Shown here piece by piece: positions 37,901 to 45,964 of a stretch of 64,000 nt of DNA (the first letter of the stretch is position 1; the number at the start of each line of letters is the position of its first letter). Origin of the DNA: Arthrobacter crystallopoietes (lineage in GTDB: Bacteria > Actinomycetota > Actinomycetes > Actinomycetales > Micrococcaceae); the NCBI RefSeq assembly GCF_002849715.1, contig NZ_CP018863.1:2418001-2482000 (forward strand), written 5' to 3'. The notes below the pieces were generated by a model, which did no database searches, was not told the DNA's origin, and was given only the letters and a program-made list of their open reading frames with translations. Both the position numbers and the translations under genes were made by a program.

Positions 37901-38263
37901 GCCGTCGTCGAAGACCAGCGCAATGGCTGACCAGGTGGCGCTGGGCCGCTGGTAGGTGGTGCCCGCTGCGGTTTTGGCCTTCCGCCCGCGCATGTAGCTA
38001 AACGTGGTGCGGCGGTCCTTGCGGTTGCTGGCCTCGTTGGCGGACTCGTTCAGCCGGGGCGCGGCGTAGAAGATGTGCTGGATGCCGTCGAAGAGCGTGG
38101 ACTTGCCCACGCCGGGGTGGCCGGTGAGCAGCGTGCCGGCGCGGTCCACGTACATGGTGTGCCGGCCGTGGAATGTGCCCCAGTTGATCACCTGGATTTT
38201 GCTCAGCCGGTACTGGCCGGGGTTGATCTCCTCGCCGAGCGGGAGCGTCTGGGCAATGCTCAC
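34958..38263 (-). CDS. jetC: Wadjet/MksBEF SMC-like ATPase JetC
   Basis: The 1101-residue protein is the SMC-type ATPase of the Wadjet defence (MksB) complex. It has Walker A GHPGVGKST near residues 48-56, long coiled-coil arms (about 230-480 and 670-900), a hinge-like middle, the ABC signature LSGGEGQ near residue 992 and Walker B TVMIDEAF near 1024. It pairs with the kleisin and KITE proteins to extrude DNA loops, and in complete systems it brings circular DNA to the JetD nuclease. It overlaps jetB by ATGA. The next gene on the strand is a metallo-hydrolase, not jetD. Confidence 0.9.
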   Translation of the reverse strand: MSIAQTLPLGEEINPGQYRLSKIQVINWGTFHGRHTMYVDRAGTLLTGHPGVGKSTLFDGIQHIFYAAPRLNESANEASNRKDRRTTFSYMRGRKAKTAAGTTYQRPSATWSAIALVFDDGLGRQVTISALFDLPANGLEGQVGKHYVIHNKPLDTEALENHGGRRFSPTSLHAALPGCEAFDVHKAFAERFRRRLGIDNDKAFSLLRTLQNGKGLDKGVNKFFRYEVLDIPSTLKAAAGAIEDFSHLRGIYRQLEEATGQRDALAKVPAQHLRYRELREQLERNRELAEVQLPRVRQQLAAGLLETETARLADQREAKTLKIQAEAAAKESLEAQVQRLDEQHASHGGRAIEALERDIRAASVELQQRERIRTQVQQDIDDAGLQLQWSADGLAAARLQAAAAVEELTAEAAAAKTLEYEAVAASINAKDREKKLRAEIASYARRGNNIDGASAAARRQISAEIGVAPEDMPFAGELVDIAPEHLPWRPAAEKALRSLATTLLVRGEDIRAVTKAIDALDSHGKLRWINIATPPRPGTAGDRDLVGKLEFKNSEAGDWLKQKITSDYAFACVDSDAELHHEDKAISLAGTLKLNKNTFERDTRKVNPGDYLLGFSNTDKIALLEAQAVRILQEHADAAELADQRSKAKDVLAGRLDALHRVAADTRPWSDVDSTSQREVLEGLQDRLREAVDSSATLAEIHAELKAAKSELEAKVGRLAVLRHDLQELDKQFRNAEAARDNTARRAEENPPADWAAEAIGRYLEPLGEPTGLEELETAFHRLALELKDAAATLSDELHKTETALTDTFKFFARDWGEHLSASFGTGVESAGQYERLYHEIISEGLPQREEEFREYFNNRSYERFSDLLQMLEEERRAIEERILPLNQILDDVPFDNGSHLKLEVRTSVPEEARTFRTDLKNALGNAYIKQTPEQMAASYKALERLVDALNDPAKQHWRDTVLDVRQHVTISCNEHRPNGEIETGLEPGTLSGGEGQRFTSFIMGAALAYQLGIASQGYSTYGTVMIDEAFIQANSEYAGAGINALQEFGFQLLLAAPEDKVDLSRHLGSITDIIKHPDANVSGFVETGASPATATAIVLR

Positions 38264-39036
38264 AGTTCCTCCTCGTTTGCGCTGGTGTTGTTAGGGACGG
38301 TGCTGCCGGAAGCATGGCCTTCGGCAGCCGGGGCAGGCAGCTCAGGATCCAGTACCTCCGGATCGAGTGCTTCAGCATCCAGCAGGTCGGGGTCCAGCAG
38401 TTCCTGGGCGTCGCTGCGGGCCAGCGCCTCGATGTAGGCCGGGATCTGGTCGATGCTGTCGAACGGCAGTGCTATGGCCAGCGCGTTGCTGACCCGGTAC
38501 ACGGCGGCCAGTTCGGTGGGCAGCAGCAGCTTCAGCGCCAGCAGGCGGGAGAGGGAGGCATCGGTCAGCTCTTCGAGACGCTTGTCGTCCACCGCGCCCG
38601 GCTGCCGGTGTTCTTCGAGGATTTCCCGGGCGGCGGCGCGCGAAATGGTGGCGTCGGTGCCGGAACCGGCGTGCCGGTCCAGCAGCAGCCGCAGGCGCAG
38701 GGCCAGCAGCGTCTCCTCGCGCCGCAGCGGCTTGCGCGGCTGGATGGCCGTGGTGTGCGGGGCGTCCACGTCGGCCGGGGTGAGCATGGCGATCTTCCGG
38801 TCCGGATCCACGGTGAGGACCAGGAAGATCTCGCACAGGTAGTCGGCGATGACCTGCCGGTTGTCCAGCACGGTGGTCCACAGCCGGGGGTCGGCAACGC
38901 CGTCGATGTACGGTCCGCGCAGCAGCCGCACGATCGTCTGGCGCAGCTGCAGCGGGAAGGTGCCGGTGTCGCCGTCGAACAGTTGCCGCTCCGCGCGGTA
39001 CCCGCTTGCGGCGATGTCAGCCTCGGTCTCGGTCAT
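38260..39036 (-). CDS. jetB: Wadjet KITE subunit JetB (DUF4194)
   Basis: The 258-residue protein matches DUF4194, the MksE-like KITE subunit that bridges the kleisin and SMC head in Wadjet. It carries tandem winged-helix features (PLQLRQTIVRLLRGPYIDG, then LEELTDASLSRLLALKLLLP). The last 50 residues are a low-complexity acidic run built from LDPDLLDAEALDPEVLDPEL, an unusual tail that may be a linker or docking segment. It overlaps jetA and jetC at ATGA on both sides, so the three proteins should be made in fixed ratio. Confidence 0.88.
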   Translation of the reverse strand: MTETEADIAASGYRAERQLFDGDTGTFPLQLRQTIVRLLRGPYIDGVADPRLWTTVLDNRQVIADYLCEIFLVLTVDPDRKIAMLTPADVDAPHTTAIQPRKPLRREETLLALRLRLLLDRHAGSGTDATISRAAAREILEEHRQPGAVDDKRLEELTDASLSRLLALKLLLPTELAAVYRVSNALAIALPFDSIDQIPAYIEALARSDAQELLDPDLLDAEALDPEVLDPELPAPAAEGHASGSTVPNNTSANEEEL

Positions 39037-40511
39037 TTGCTCTCATCCTTTAAACCCGTTGAATCTTTGGTGAACGTGACGAGCGGGAGGTAGGCGGTGC
39101 GCTCGACGCCGTCGATCTGTTTGTAGGTGAGGACTTCGAACCGGTCGCCGACGTCCTGGTCCGTGTGGCGGGCCGTGAGCACCAGGCCACGGATGGAGTT
39201 GATGTGGCGGTGCTCGGGCGGCAGCAGTCCGAACGCCGCGCCCAGCGTGGCCTTGCCATCCTTCGCCGCAGCGGTAGCTGCGCTGATCGCCTGGCGGATG
39301 GCACCGGCGTCGGCCTTTGGCGTATTGGGCGTGCGGTGGATGTCCGCGTCGCTGAGCGCCGGCGGCTCCGCAAGCCTGGGCGGCGGGACATGGTCTTCGG
39401 GATTGAAGATCCCGATGCCGGCCAGTGTTTCGAACTCCGGCAGGTACAAGTTCACGGGAACTGCCGGCGTCCTGGTTTTCAGGTCCGGCGAGTGGGCCAC
39501 TGCCAGCTCGGCCGAGCGGATGGCCTTGCGCAGCAGCATCGACTCGCGGAACTCGTCGCTCTGGACGTAGGTGTGCAGGCTCTCGGAGAGGCGGCCGTAG
39601 ATGGCGTGGACCTCGGAGGCCTGGCGGCGCAGCTCGCGCACCAGGTTGGCCAGCGTATTGCGCTCGTCGGAGCTCAGATCGGAGACGAAATCGCGCTCGA
39701 GCACCTCCCGGACAGCCTGGCGGAAGCGGGCCTGCTGCTGCGGGTTGTTCAGGAACTCCGTGAAGCCGCGGAAAGTCTCGCCCTCGGCGGTGCTGCGCAG
39801 CTGGCGGTCGCCTTCGAGAACCTGGCCCACGGCGACGCCCTTGGCCACGCTGGACTCCATGATTTCCTGCCGGATGGTGTGCAGCATAGCCTCCACGCCG
39901 TCGCGCATCCGTTTGAAGTCCGCCGGCAGGCTGGAGGCCAGGTCGAGGATGCTCCGGGCCGCGGCAACGGAGGTTTCATGCGGGAGGACCGCGGGCTCCT
40001 GGCCGGTCTCCAGCGCCTGGATCTGCGCCTGCCGTTCGGCGATTTCCGCCTCGAGCTGGCTGATTCTGGCGGCCGGATCCGGATCCGACTCATGGGCGAG
40101 CGATTCAATGCTGTTCAGCAGGGCGCTCAGCCGGGAGCTGTTGAGGTTGGTCCGCTCCTGGGTGAAACCGTCGATGAAGTTCAGCACCCGCTGGGTCTGC
40201 GCGGTGGGCTCGTAGACGAACTGGCCGTCCACCATCGGCCGGGCCAAAAACTGGTTGCGCACCCAGGAATCGGCATAGTTGGCCGCCTGCCACTGCTCAT
40301 TCAGATTCAGGTTCTCGTGCCGGAGTTCCTTCAGGAAAGCAGCCAGCGCGGCGTGGAATTCCTCAAGCGCAATCCGAGGTCGGTTCGGCGTGAACTCGGC
40401 CCGGAAGAAGGCGATGGTCCACGGTGCCGCGGAGAGCAGCTTCCAGGCAGGGCTGAGCCTGAAGTCCTTCTGGGTGTGCCAGTTGGAGACAGCTTGTTCA
40501 GTGGAGCGCAT
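39033..40511 (-). CDS. jetA: Wadjet kleisin subunit JetA (DUF3375)
   Basis: The 492-residue protein matches DUF3375, the MksF-like kleisin of Wadjet. Blocks include APWTIAFFRAEFTPNRPRIA near the N-terminus, ALLNSIESLAHESDPDPAARI before a predicted coiled coil, and EHRHINSIRGLVLTARH near the C-terminus. The ATG at 40511 gives the family's usual start; frames running further upstream read antisense to the reductase gene. It is the first gene of the jetABC operon, and it is divergent from the DHFR-like gene across 81 bases. Confidence 0.88.
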   Translation of the reverse strand: MRSTEQAVSNWHTQKDFRLSPAWKLLSAAPWTIAFFRAEFTPNRPRIALEEFHAALAAFLKELRHENLNLNEQWQAANYADSWVRNQFLARPMVDGQFVYEPTAQTQRVLNFIDGFTQERTNLNSSRLSALLNSIESLAHESDPDPAARISQLEAEIAERQAQIQALETGQEPAVLPHETSVAAARSILDLASSLPADFKRMRDGVEAMLHTIRQEIMESSVAKGVAVGQVLEGDRQLRSTAEGETFRGFTEFLNNPQQQARFRQAVREVLERDFVSDLSSDERNTLANLVRELRRQASEVHAIYGRLSESLHTYVQSDEFRESMLLRKAIRSAELAVAHSPDLKTRTPAVPVNLYLPEFETLAGIGIFNPEDHVPPPRLAEPPALSDADIHRTPNTPKADAGAIRQAISAATAAAKDGKATLGAAFGLLPPEHRHINSIRGLVLTARHTDQDVGDRFEVLTYKQIDGVERTAYLPLVTFTKDSTGLKDESK

Positions 40512-40592
40512 CAAGAACTTTCTGCCAGTGCCTGGCTGCGAAGGGGACCCATTGATCTTAAGGGATGCAGCTCCGGGTGGCAGAATTGTCCC

Positions 40593-41171
40593 ATGGCCAA
40601 GCTGATCTACTCCGGCATCACCTCGTTGGACGGCTACATTGCGGATGCGGAGGGCAAGTTCGACTGGGGCATGCCGGACGAGGAGGTCCACGCCTTTGTG
40701 AACGACCTGGCGCGCCCGGTGGGCACCTACCTCTTCGGGCGCCGGATGTATGAGGTGATGGCGGTGTGGGAGGACCTGGCGGATGATCCGGACCTGCCGC
40801 CCGTAGAGCAGGACTATGCCCGGATCTGGCAGAACGCGGACAAGATTGTCTACTCCACCACCTTGGATACGGCACCGTCGGCACGGACCCGGATCGAGCG
40901 CAGCTTCGACCCCGAGGAGGTCCGGCGGATAAAGGCATCGGCTGAGCGGGACCTGGCGATCGACGGTGCCGAACTTGCCGCGCACGCGCTGCGGGCCGGG
41001 CTGGTCGATGAGTGCCACCTGTTGGTCTCGCCCGTGATGGTGGGCGGCGGCAAACGGTTCCTGCCCGACGGCGTCCGGATGCGGCTCGAACTGCTGGAGG
41101 AACGCCGTTTCGGCAACGGCGTGGTGTTCCTGCGCTACCACACCGTGCGCGGGACGGTCACCGGGAACTAA
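40593..41171 (+). CDS. Dihydrofolate reductase family protein
   Basis: The 192-residue protein belongs to the RibD-C/DHFR-like family of NADPH-dependent reductases: MAKLIYSGITSLDGYIADAE at the start, the cofactor-binding GTYLFGRRMYEVMAVWED and the RAGLVDECHLLVSPVMVGGG block near the end. Members are generally not true folate enzymes, so the substrate is unknown. The ATG lies six bases after CAGAAT and has no ribosome site, so translation may be leaderless. It is convergent with the ABC exporter genes, seven bases apart, and divergent from jetA. Confidence 0.88.
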   Translation: MAKLIYSGITSLDGYIADAEGKFDWGMPDEEVHAFVNDLARPVGTYLFGRRMYEVMAVWEDLADDPDLPPVEQDYARIWQNADKIVYSTTLDTAPSARTRIERSFDPEEVRRIKASAERDLAIDGAELAAHALRAGLVDECHLLVSPVMVGGGKRFLPDGVRMRLELLEERRFGNGVVFLRYHTVRGTVTGN

Positions 41172-41178
41172 GGGGCGG

Positions 41179-42024
41179 TCACCGGGAGCTGATGGACTCG
41201 AACTTCCGGATGGCCAGCGGCACGAAGACCAGCAGCATCACCGCGATGCCGATGAACACGGTGACGAACGGGTGCTGCAGCGTCCATGCGGTGGGTTCGG
41301 GGAACTCCGCGTAGGTGTTGCCGAACAGCTGGCGGGCGGAGGCCACCAGTGCGGAGACCGGGTTCCACTCGGCGATGATGCGCAGGATGTCCGGCATGGT
41401 GTGGATGGGCACGAAGGCGTTGGAGATGAACGTCAGCGGGAACAGGATCATGAACGAGGCATTGTTGATGATTTCCGGGCTGCGGACGCTCATGCCCAGC
41501 AGCGCCATGACCCAGCTGAAGGAATACGAGAACAGCAACAGTATGGCGACGCCGCCGATGAAACCCCAGAACGACGTCGTTACCCGCCAGCCGACCGCCC
41601 AACCGGTTGCCATCATGATGAGCATGGAAATGGAGTTGATGGCCAGGTCTCCGTTGGTGCGGCCCACCAAGACCGCGGCCGGGCTCATGGGCAGGGTGCG
41701 GAAACGGTCGATGATCCCGTCCTTGAGGTCCTGCGCCATCGCCGCGCCGGAGAACGTGGAGCCGAAGATGACCGTTTGGGCGAAAATGCCGGCCATCAGG
41801 AACAACGTGTAGTTGTCGATCGCCATGGCGCCGCCGTAGACCTGGCTGAAGAGCAGCACGAACATGATCGGCTGCAGGATGGTAAAGACCAGAATTTCCG
41901 GCACGCGCTTGATCTTGACCAGATTCCGGCGGGTGGCGATCCAGCCGTCGGAGAGGAACTGGCCGAAGCTGCTGCCGGTGCTGGCCAGTGCGGGCGCGGA
42001 GTCCGGCCGGGTGAGGGCGGTCAT
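41179..42024 (-). CDS. ABC-2 type permease (DrrB-like)
   Basis: The 281-residue protein is the membrane half of an ABC-2 exporter. After a cytoplasmic lead come six membrane segments, with the characteristic IMFVLLFSQVYGGAMAIDNY, QDLKDGIIDRFRTLPMSPAA and SFMILFPLTFISNAFVP blocks of the daunorubicin-resistance DrrB family. It forms a complex with the ATPase encoded just upstream (ATGA overlap). The substrate, a drug or lipid, cannot be told from sequence. Confidence 0.88.
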   Translation of the reverse strand: MTALTRPDSAPALASTGSSFGQFLSDGWIATRRNLVKIKRVPEILVFTILQPIMFVLLFSQVYGGAMAIDNYTLFLMAGIFAQTVIFGSTFSGAAMAQDLKDGIIDRFRTLPMSPAAVLVGRTNGDLAINSISMLIMMATGWAVGWRVTTSFWGFIGGVAILLLFSYSFSWVMALLGMSVRSPEIINNASFMILFPLTFISNAFVPIHTMPDILRIIAEWNPVSALVASARQLFGNTYAEFPEPTAWTLQHPFVTVFIGIAVMLLVFVPLAIRKFESISSR

Positions 42025-43049
42025 TTCGCGTTCTCCAGTTCCGTCTTGTCGCGACGGGAGCCTGCGCCGGTGTCCGCACCGCCGTCGTCGTCATCATCGG
42101 TTTCGGCCTTACGGCCGGTGAGTTTGAGGAAGACATCGTCCAGTGTGGGGCGGCGCATGCCGACGTCGTGCAGTTGGATGTTGGCCTCGCCGAGGTCCGC
42201 GAGCACATACTGCAGCGCGCGCGGCCCGTCGGTCACGGGCACTTCCACCACGCGGCCGTCTCCGGAGACCTGGGCCTCGCCCTCGCCGTGCCGGGCCAGA
42301 ATGCCGCTCGCCGTGCCGGCGTCCGCCTCGTCCACCAGCGTGACAACCACGCGGTGGCCGCCGATCTGCGCCTTGAGCTCATCCGCGGTGCCCTCGGCGA
42401 TGACCCTGCCGCCGTCGATCACGGCAATGTCGTCCGAGAGCTGGTCCGCCTCCTCGAGGTACTGGGTGGTCAGCAGCAGGGTGGTGCCCTCGGCCACGAG
42501 GTTCTTGATCACACCCCAGAGCGCGAGCCGGCTGCGCGGATCCAGCCCGGTGGTCGGTTCGTCCAGGAACAGGATCTTGGGGTTGATCACCAGGGCGCCG
42601 GCGAGGTCGATCCGCCGCCGCATGCCGCCGGAAAACCCCTTAACCGGGCGGTTGCCGGCTTCGGTCAGTTCGAACTGGTCGATCAGTTCCTGCGCCCGGC
42701 GCCGCGCCGTCTTGGCACCGAGATGGTAGAGCCGGCCGACCATTTCCAGGTTCTCGAAGCCGGTCAGGTTCTCATCCACCGCGGCGTACTGTCCGGCGAC
42801 GCCGATGATCCGGCGCACTTCCTTCGGCGCGGCGGCGACGTCGATCCCGTCGATATGCGCGGTGCCGCGGTCCGGTTTGACGAGCGTGGTCAGCACCTTG
42901 ACGGCCGTGGTTTTGCCGGCGCCGTTGGGCCCGAGCAGTGCCTTGACCGTGCCGCGCGGGACGGAAAGATCCAGCCCGTCCAGGGCATGGACTGCGCCGG
43001 TTTTCGTCTTGTAGATCTTGGTCAGGCCGCGGGCCTCGATGATCGTCAT
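42021..43049 (-). CDS. ABC ATPase (DrrA-like)
   Basis: The 342-residue ATPase has Walker A LLGPNGAGKTT, the signature FSGGMRRRIDL, Walker B KILFLDEPTTGLD and the DrrA-specific C-terminal region (RVVVTLVDEADAGTA). After the family domain comes an acidic 20-residue tail (AETDDDDDGGADTG) that carries one of the ACGACGGCGG copies. It energises the permease encoded downstream, and the pair resembles the daunorubicin exporters of actinobacteria, though many members export other hydrophobic molecules. Confidence 0.92.
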   Translation of the reverse strand: MTIIEARGLTKIYKTKTGAVHALDGLDLSVPRGTVKALLGPNGAGKTTAVKVLTTLVKPDRGTAHIDGIDVAAAPKEVRRIIGVAGQYAAVDENLTGFENLEMVGRLYHLGAKTARRRAQELIDQFELTEAGNRPVKGFSGGMRRRIDLAGALVINPKILFLDEPTTGLDPRSRLALWGVIKNLVAEGTTLLLTTQYLEEADQLSDDIAVIDGGRVIAEGTADELKAQIGGHRVVVTLVDEADAGTASGILARHGEGEAQVSGDGRVVEVPVTDGPRALQYVLADLGEANIQLHDVGMRRPTLDDVFLKLTGRKAETDDDDDGGADTGAGSRRDKTELENAK

Positions 43050-43240
43050 GGTGGCATCTTAGAAAAGGCCGGGTGGGTTCGGAAAGGGAATTGAGGACAG
43101 TTCCGGTCCTCATGCCCACCGGAATCACGATGGTGACGCTGCCGCATAAAGGTGACGTGCGCTGTCGAAGTCTGGGGCCGCCGTCGTACGCCCTTGCTCT
43201 TCCTACGGGCTGCCGGTCAGCGAAACCTCCGGGGCAGGCC

Positions 43241-44842
43241 TCAGCGGCCGTCGGCCAACGCGCCGGCGGACTCCGCCGGTGACGCGCTCTGGCTGTCCGG
43301 CGTCTGGCTGGCCGTTGCCGGATGCTCCGGTGCCTCATGGTCTGCAGCCTGGTTGTCCGCGGGCTTGCGGACGAAGAAGGCTGCCGCCACGGCGAAGACC
43401 GAGATGATCGCGCCGGCCAGGAACGCGGCACGCACGCCGCCGGCCACCGCAACCGTACCCGCCGAACCGTCTGCGGCGAGGGCGGCGGACTGGATGGACA
43501 TCACGGTCACGAACAAGGCCGTGCCCACGGCGCCCGCCACCTGCTGGACCGTGCCGATGATGGCGCTGCCGTGCGAGTAGAGTTCCGGCTTCACCGCGCC
43601 GAGGCCGGCGGTGAACAGCGGAGTGAAGAGCAAGGCCAGGCCGATGCTCAAGACAATGTGCGCGGCCAGCAGCGTGAACGGGGAGGTGTTCTCGGTCAGT
43701 GTGGACAGGAACCACAGCACGACGCTGACCAGCATTGTTCCCGGCACCAGCAGGACGGTGGGGCCGAACCGGTCGTAGAGCCGGCCGACAAACGGCGCCA
43801 GCAGACCCATCAGGAGCCCGCCGGGCAGCAGCATCAGGCCGATCTGGAACGGTTCGAGTCCAAGCACCTGCTGCATATAGATGGGGAGCAGGATGATGGT
43901 GCCGAACAGTGCGGCCATGCTGATGACCATCAGGCCCACGGTCACCGCGAAGGTGCTGGAGCGGAAGGTGCGCAGGTCCAGCAGTGCGCGGTCCCGCCGC
44001 TGGAGCCTCAGCTGGCGCAGGATGAAGGCGGACAGGGCCACGAGCCCCACGCCGAAGGAGATCCACATCGGCATGGCGGACACCGTCTCGCCGGCCTCGC
44101 CGGAGCCCTGGCCGACCAGGCTCAGGCCATAGATCAGGCCGCCGAAGCCGAACGCGGAGAGCACCACGGAGAACAGGTCCAGCGGCACGGGCCTCGGTTC
44201 GGTGACGTTGTCCACCCGCCGGTTCCCGATGATCAGCATGGCGACGGCGATCGGCAGCACCAGCCAGAACATCCACCGCCAGGACAAGGCGTTGAGGATA
44301 ATGCCGGAGATGGTCGGCCCGATGGCCGGCGCCACGGAGATGACAATCGAGACGTTGCCCATCGTCTTGCCGCGCTCGGCCGGAGCCACCAGGGTCATCA
44401 GGGTGGTCATCAGCAGCGGCATCATGATGGCGGTGCCGGTGGCCTGGACAATCCGGCCCAGCAGCAGGGGCTCGAACCCGGGCGCTATCGCGGCAATCAG
44501 CGTGCCGGCGGAGAAGAGCGACATGGCCGTGGTGAAGACGGGCCGGGTGTTGAAGCGCTGCAAGAGGAAACCGGTGATCGGAATGACCACCGCCATGGTC
44601 AGCATGAACGCCGTGGTCAGCCACTGGGCGGCGCGCGCGGTGATGCCGAGGTCGTCCATCAGCTCGGTCAGGGCGACGCTCATGATCGTTTCGTTCAGGA
44701 TGACCACAAACGAGGCAGCCAGCAACAACCGGATAACCCGGTTGTTCCGGCGCTTATGGTCGACGCCGTCGCTTCCCGGTCCGGGTACTGGCGCGGCGCC
44801 GGAATTTACGACGGCGGGTTCGGCCGGGGACTGTTGGCTCAC
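43241..44842 (-). CDS. DHA2-type MFS drug exporter (EmrB/QacA-like)
   Basis: The 533-residue protein has 14 membrane segments, the DHA2 layout, with VVILNETIMSVALTELMDDL in the first helix, GRIVQATGTAIMMPLLMTTL in the fourth and LTPLFTAGLG-like motif C regions. Proton-driven export of drugs or dyes is expected. The GTG at 44842 has GAGGA eight bases upstream and is preferred over the upstream ATG at 44974, whose added residues look out of family. The last 40 residues are a disordered Ala/Gln/Pro tail. Confidence 0.88.
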   Translation of the reverse strand: MSQQSPAEPAVVNSGAAPVPGPGSDGVDHKRRNNRVIRLLLAASFVVILNETIMSVALTELMDDLGITARAAQWLTTAFMLTMAVVIPITGFLLQRFNTRPVFTTAMSLFSAGTLIAAIAPGFEPLLLGRIVQATGTAIMMPLLMTTLMTLVAPAERGKTMGNVSIVISVAPAIGPTISGIILNALSWRWMFWLVLPIAVAMLIIGNRRVDNVTEPRPVPLDLFSVVLSAFGFGGLIYGLSLVGQGSGEAGETVSAMPMWISFGVGLVALSAFILRQLRLQRRDRALLDLRTFRSSTFAVTVGLMVISMAALFGTIILLPIYMQQVLGLEPFQIGLMLLPGGLLMGLLAPFVGRLYDRFGPTVLLVPGTMLVSVVLWFLSTLTENTSPFTLLAAHIVLSIGLALLFTPLFTAGLGAVKPELYSHGSAIIGTVQQVAGAVGTALFVTVMSIQSAALAADGSAGTVAVAGGVRAAFLAGAIISVFAVAAAFFVRKPADNQAADHEAPEHPATASQTPDSQSASPAESAGALADGR

Positions 44843-44981
44843 GGAAGGTATCCTCAATGGTTTTCGGGGGAAGCGGTGCCTGCGCGAGGCGACGATAGCA
44901 AGACTAACCAGCATAGTGGAAGCACTATTCCCGCCGGCTCCCAAAAGGGGTACACCCCACATAAGATGCCCCACTTAACGC

Positions 44982-45016
44982 GGTATGCACCGCCGGAAAA
45001 TCCGGCGGTGCATACC
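44982..45016. terminator. Perfect 16-base hairpin after the NlpC/P60 gene
   Basis: GGTATGCACCGCCGGA (44982-44997) and its exact complement (45001-45016) enclose a three-base AAA loop. It is the most stable hairpin seen in the window. It lies between the NlpC/P60 stop and the MFS gene, so it is likely the terminator of the minus-strand transcript, although no T run follows. Confidence 0.65.
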
Positions 45017-45026
45017 TATATATAGG
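45015..45026. promoter_or_regulatory. Palindrome CCTATATATAGG
   Basis: This perfect 12-base palindrome directly abuts the 16-base hairpin, next to a TATA-rich stretch. It may be a protein-binding site or part of the terminator region; nothing else identifies it. Confidence 0.3.
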
Positions 45027-45067
45027 AGCGTGCCTACATGCAGAGTGCGGCTGTGCGGCCGCAGGGC

Positions 45068-45946
45068 TTACTTGGTGAAGTAGCCGTCTACAGGCATCCA
45101 GCTGGTGGGGTGCACCTTGGTGCCCTCGCCCGGGTTCAGGGCGCTGATCATCTGGCCGTCGCCGAGGTAGATGCCGATGTGGCTTCCACCGTTCTGCAGA
45201 ACCAGGTCGCCCGGCTTCGGGTTGCTGGTCGGGGTCAGGGCGCCGGCCTGTGCGGTGGTGACGCGGGGCAGGTCGATGCCGTGCTGGGCGTAGACCCACT
45301 GCACGAAGCCGGAGCAGTCCCAGCCGCTGGTGGAGGTGCCGCCCCAGACGTACGGGGTGCCGACCATGGACTTGGCGGTGGCGACAATGCCCGAGGTGCT
45401 GGCCGTGCTGACGGAAGCCGGCTCGATGTTGGCGCTGGCTGCGGCAACGGTGAAGTCTTCTTCCTGCGGAGCGGCGGCGGGTGCCTCGGCCGGAGCAGGA
45501 GCAGCATGTGCAGAGTGGTCGGCCGGAGCCTGTGCGGCACCGGAGAGCTGGATGACGTCGCCCGGGTAGATGACCGATTCCCAGCCGAGGCCGTTGGCGG
45601 CGAAGACGTCGTTCAGCTCAATGCCGTGCTGCGCGGCAATCTTGCCGAGGGTGTCGCCGGCCTTGACGGTGTGGGTTGCAGCCTCTTCCGAGGCGGCCGG
45701 TGCCGGTGCTGCGGCCGGAGCGGCAACAGTCTCAGCCTGGGCCGTGGCGGCGAAGTCGCTGGAGGATACGTCGGCTGCGGCGTTGGCGGGCAGGCCGGCG
45801 CCGAGCATCAGGCCACCGGCAGCGGTGACAACTGCGGCACTGCGGCCAACGGTACCTGCGTGGGACGATACGGCCTTCGAAACTCCGCTGAACGGGTTGC
45901 TGTGGACCGGGGTGGCACGATGGCGTGCGGAATTGATCTTGAACAA
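45068..45946 (-). CDS. LysM-NlpC/P60 peptidoglycan hydrolase, riboswitch-controlled
   Basis: The 292-residue protein has a signal peptide ending near ANAAADVSS, a LysM domain (THTVKAGDTLGKIAAQHGIE) that binds peptidoglycan, a Pro/Ala-rich linker, and an NlpC/P60 endopeptidase domain with the catalytic Cys in GWDCSGFVQWVYAQHG and His in GGSHIGIYLGDG. It should cleave cell-wall stem peptides outside the membrane. TTG at 45946 is the start: AGAGG lies eight bases upstream, and frames opening further upstream run through the c-di-AMP riboswitch. Expression should fall or rise with c-di-AMP. Confidence 0.9.
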   Translation of the reverse strand: MFKINSARHRATPVHSNPFSGVSKAVSSHAGTVGRSAAVVTAAGGLMLGAGLPANAAADVSSSDFAATAQAETVAAPAAAPAPAASEEAATHTVKAGDTLGKIAAQHGIELNDVFAANGLGWESVIYPGDVIQLSGAAQAPADHSAHAAPAPAEAPAAAPQEEDFTVAAASANIEPASVSTASTSGIVATAKSMVGTPYVWGGTSTSGWDCSGFVQWVYAQHGIDLPRVTTAQAGALTPTSNPKPGDLVLQNGGSHIGIYLGDGQMISALNPGEGTKVHPTSWMPVDGYFTK

Positions 45947-45964
45947 GGTTGTAGCCTCTCCCAA

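Noticed and set aside
40512..41141. Upstream extension of the JetA frame on the minus strand
   Set aside because: The 5' part of the open frame (about 630 bases) is antisense to the DHFR-like gene and has no DUF3375 similarity. The ATG at 40511 gives the usual protein.
43322..45025. Long open frame on the plus strand opposite the DHA2 exporter
   Set aside because: Composition is His/Gln/Asp-rich, typical of antisense reading of membrane helices, with no family match.
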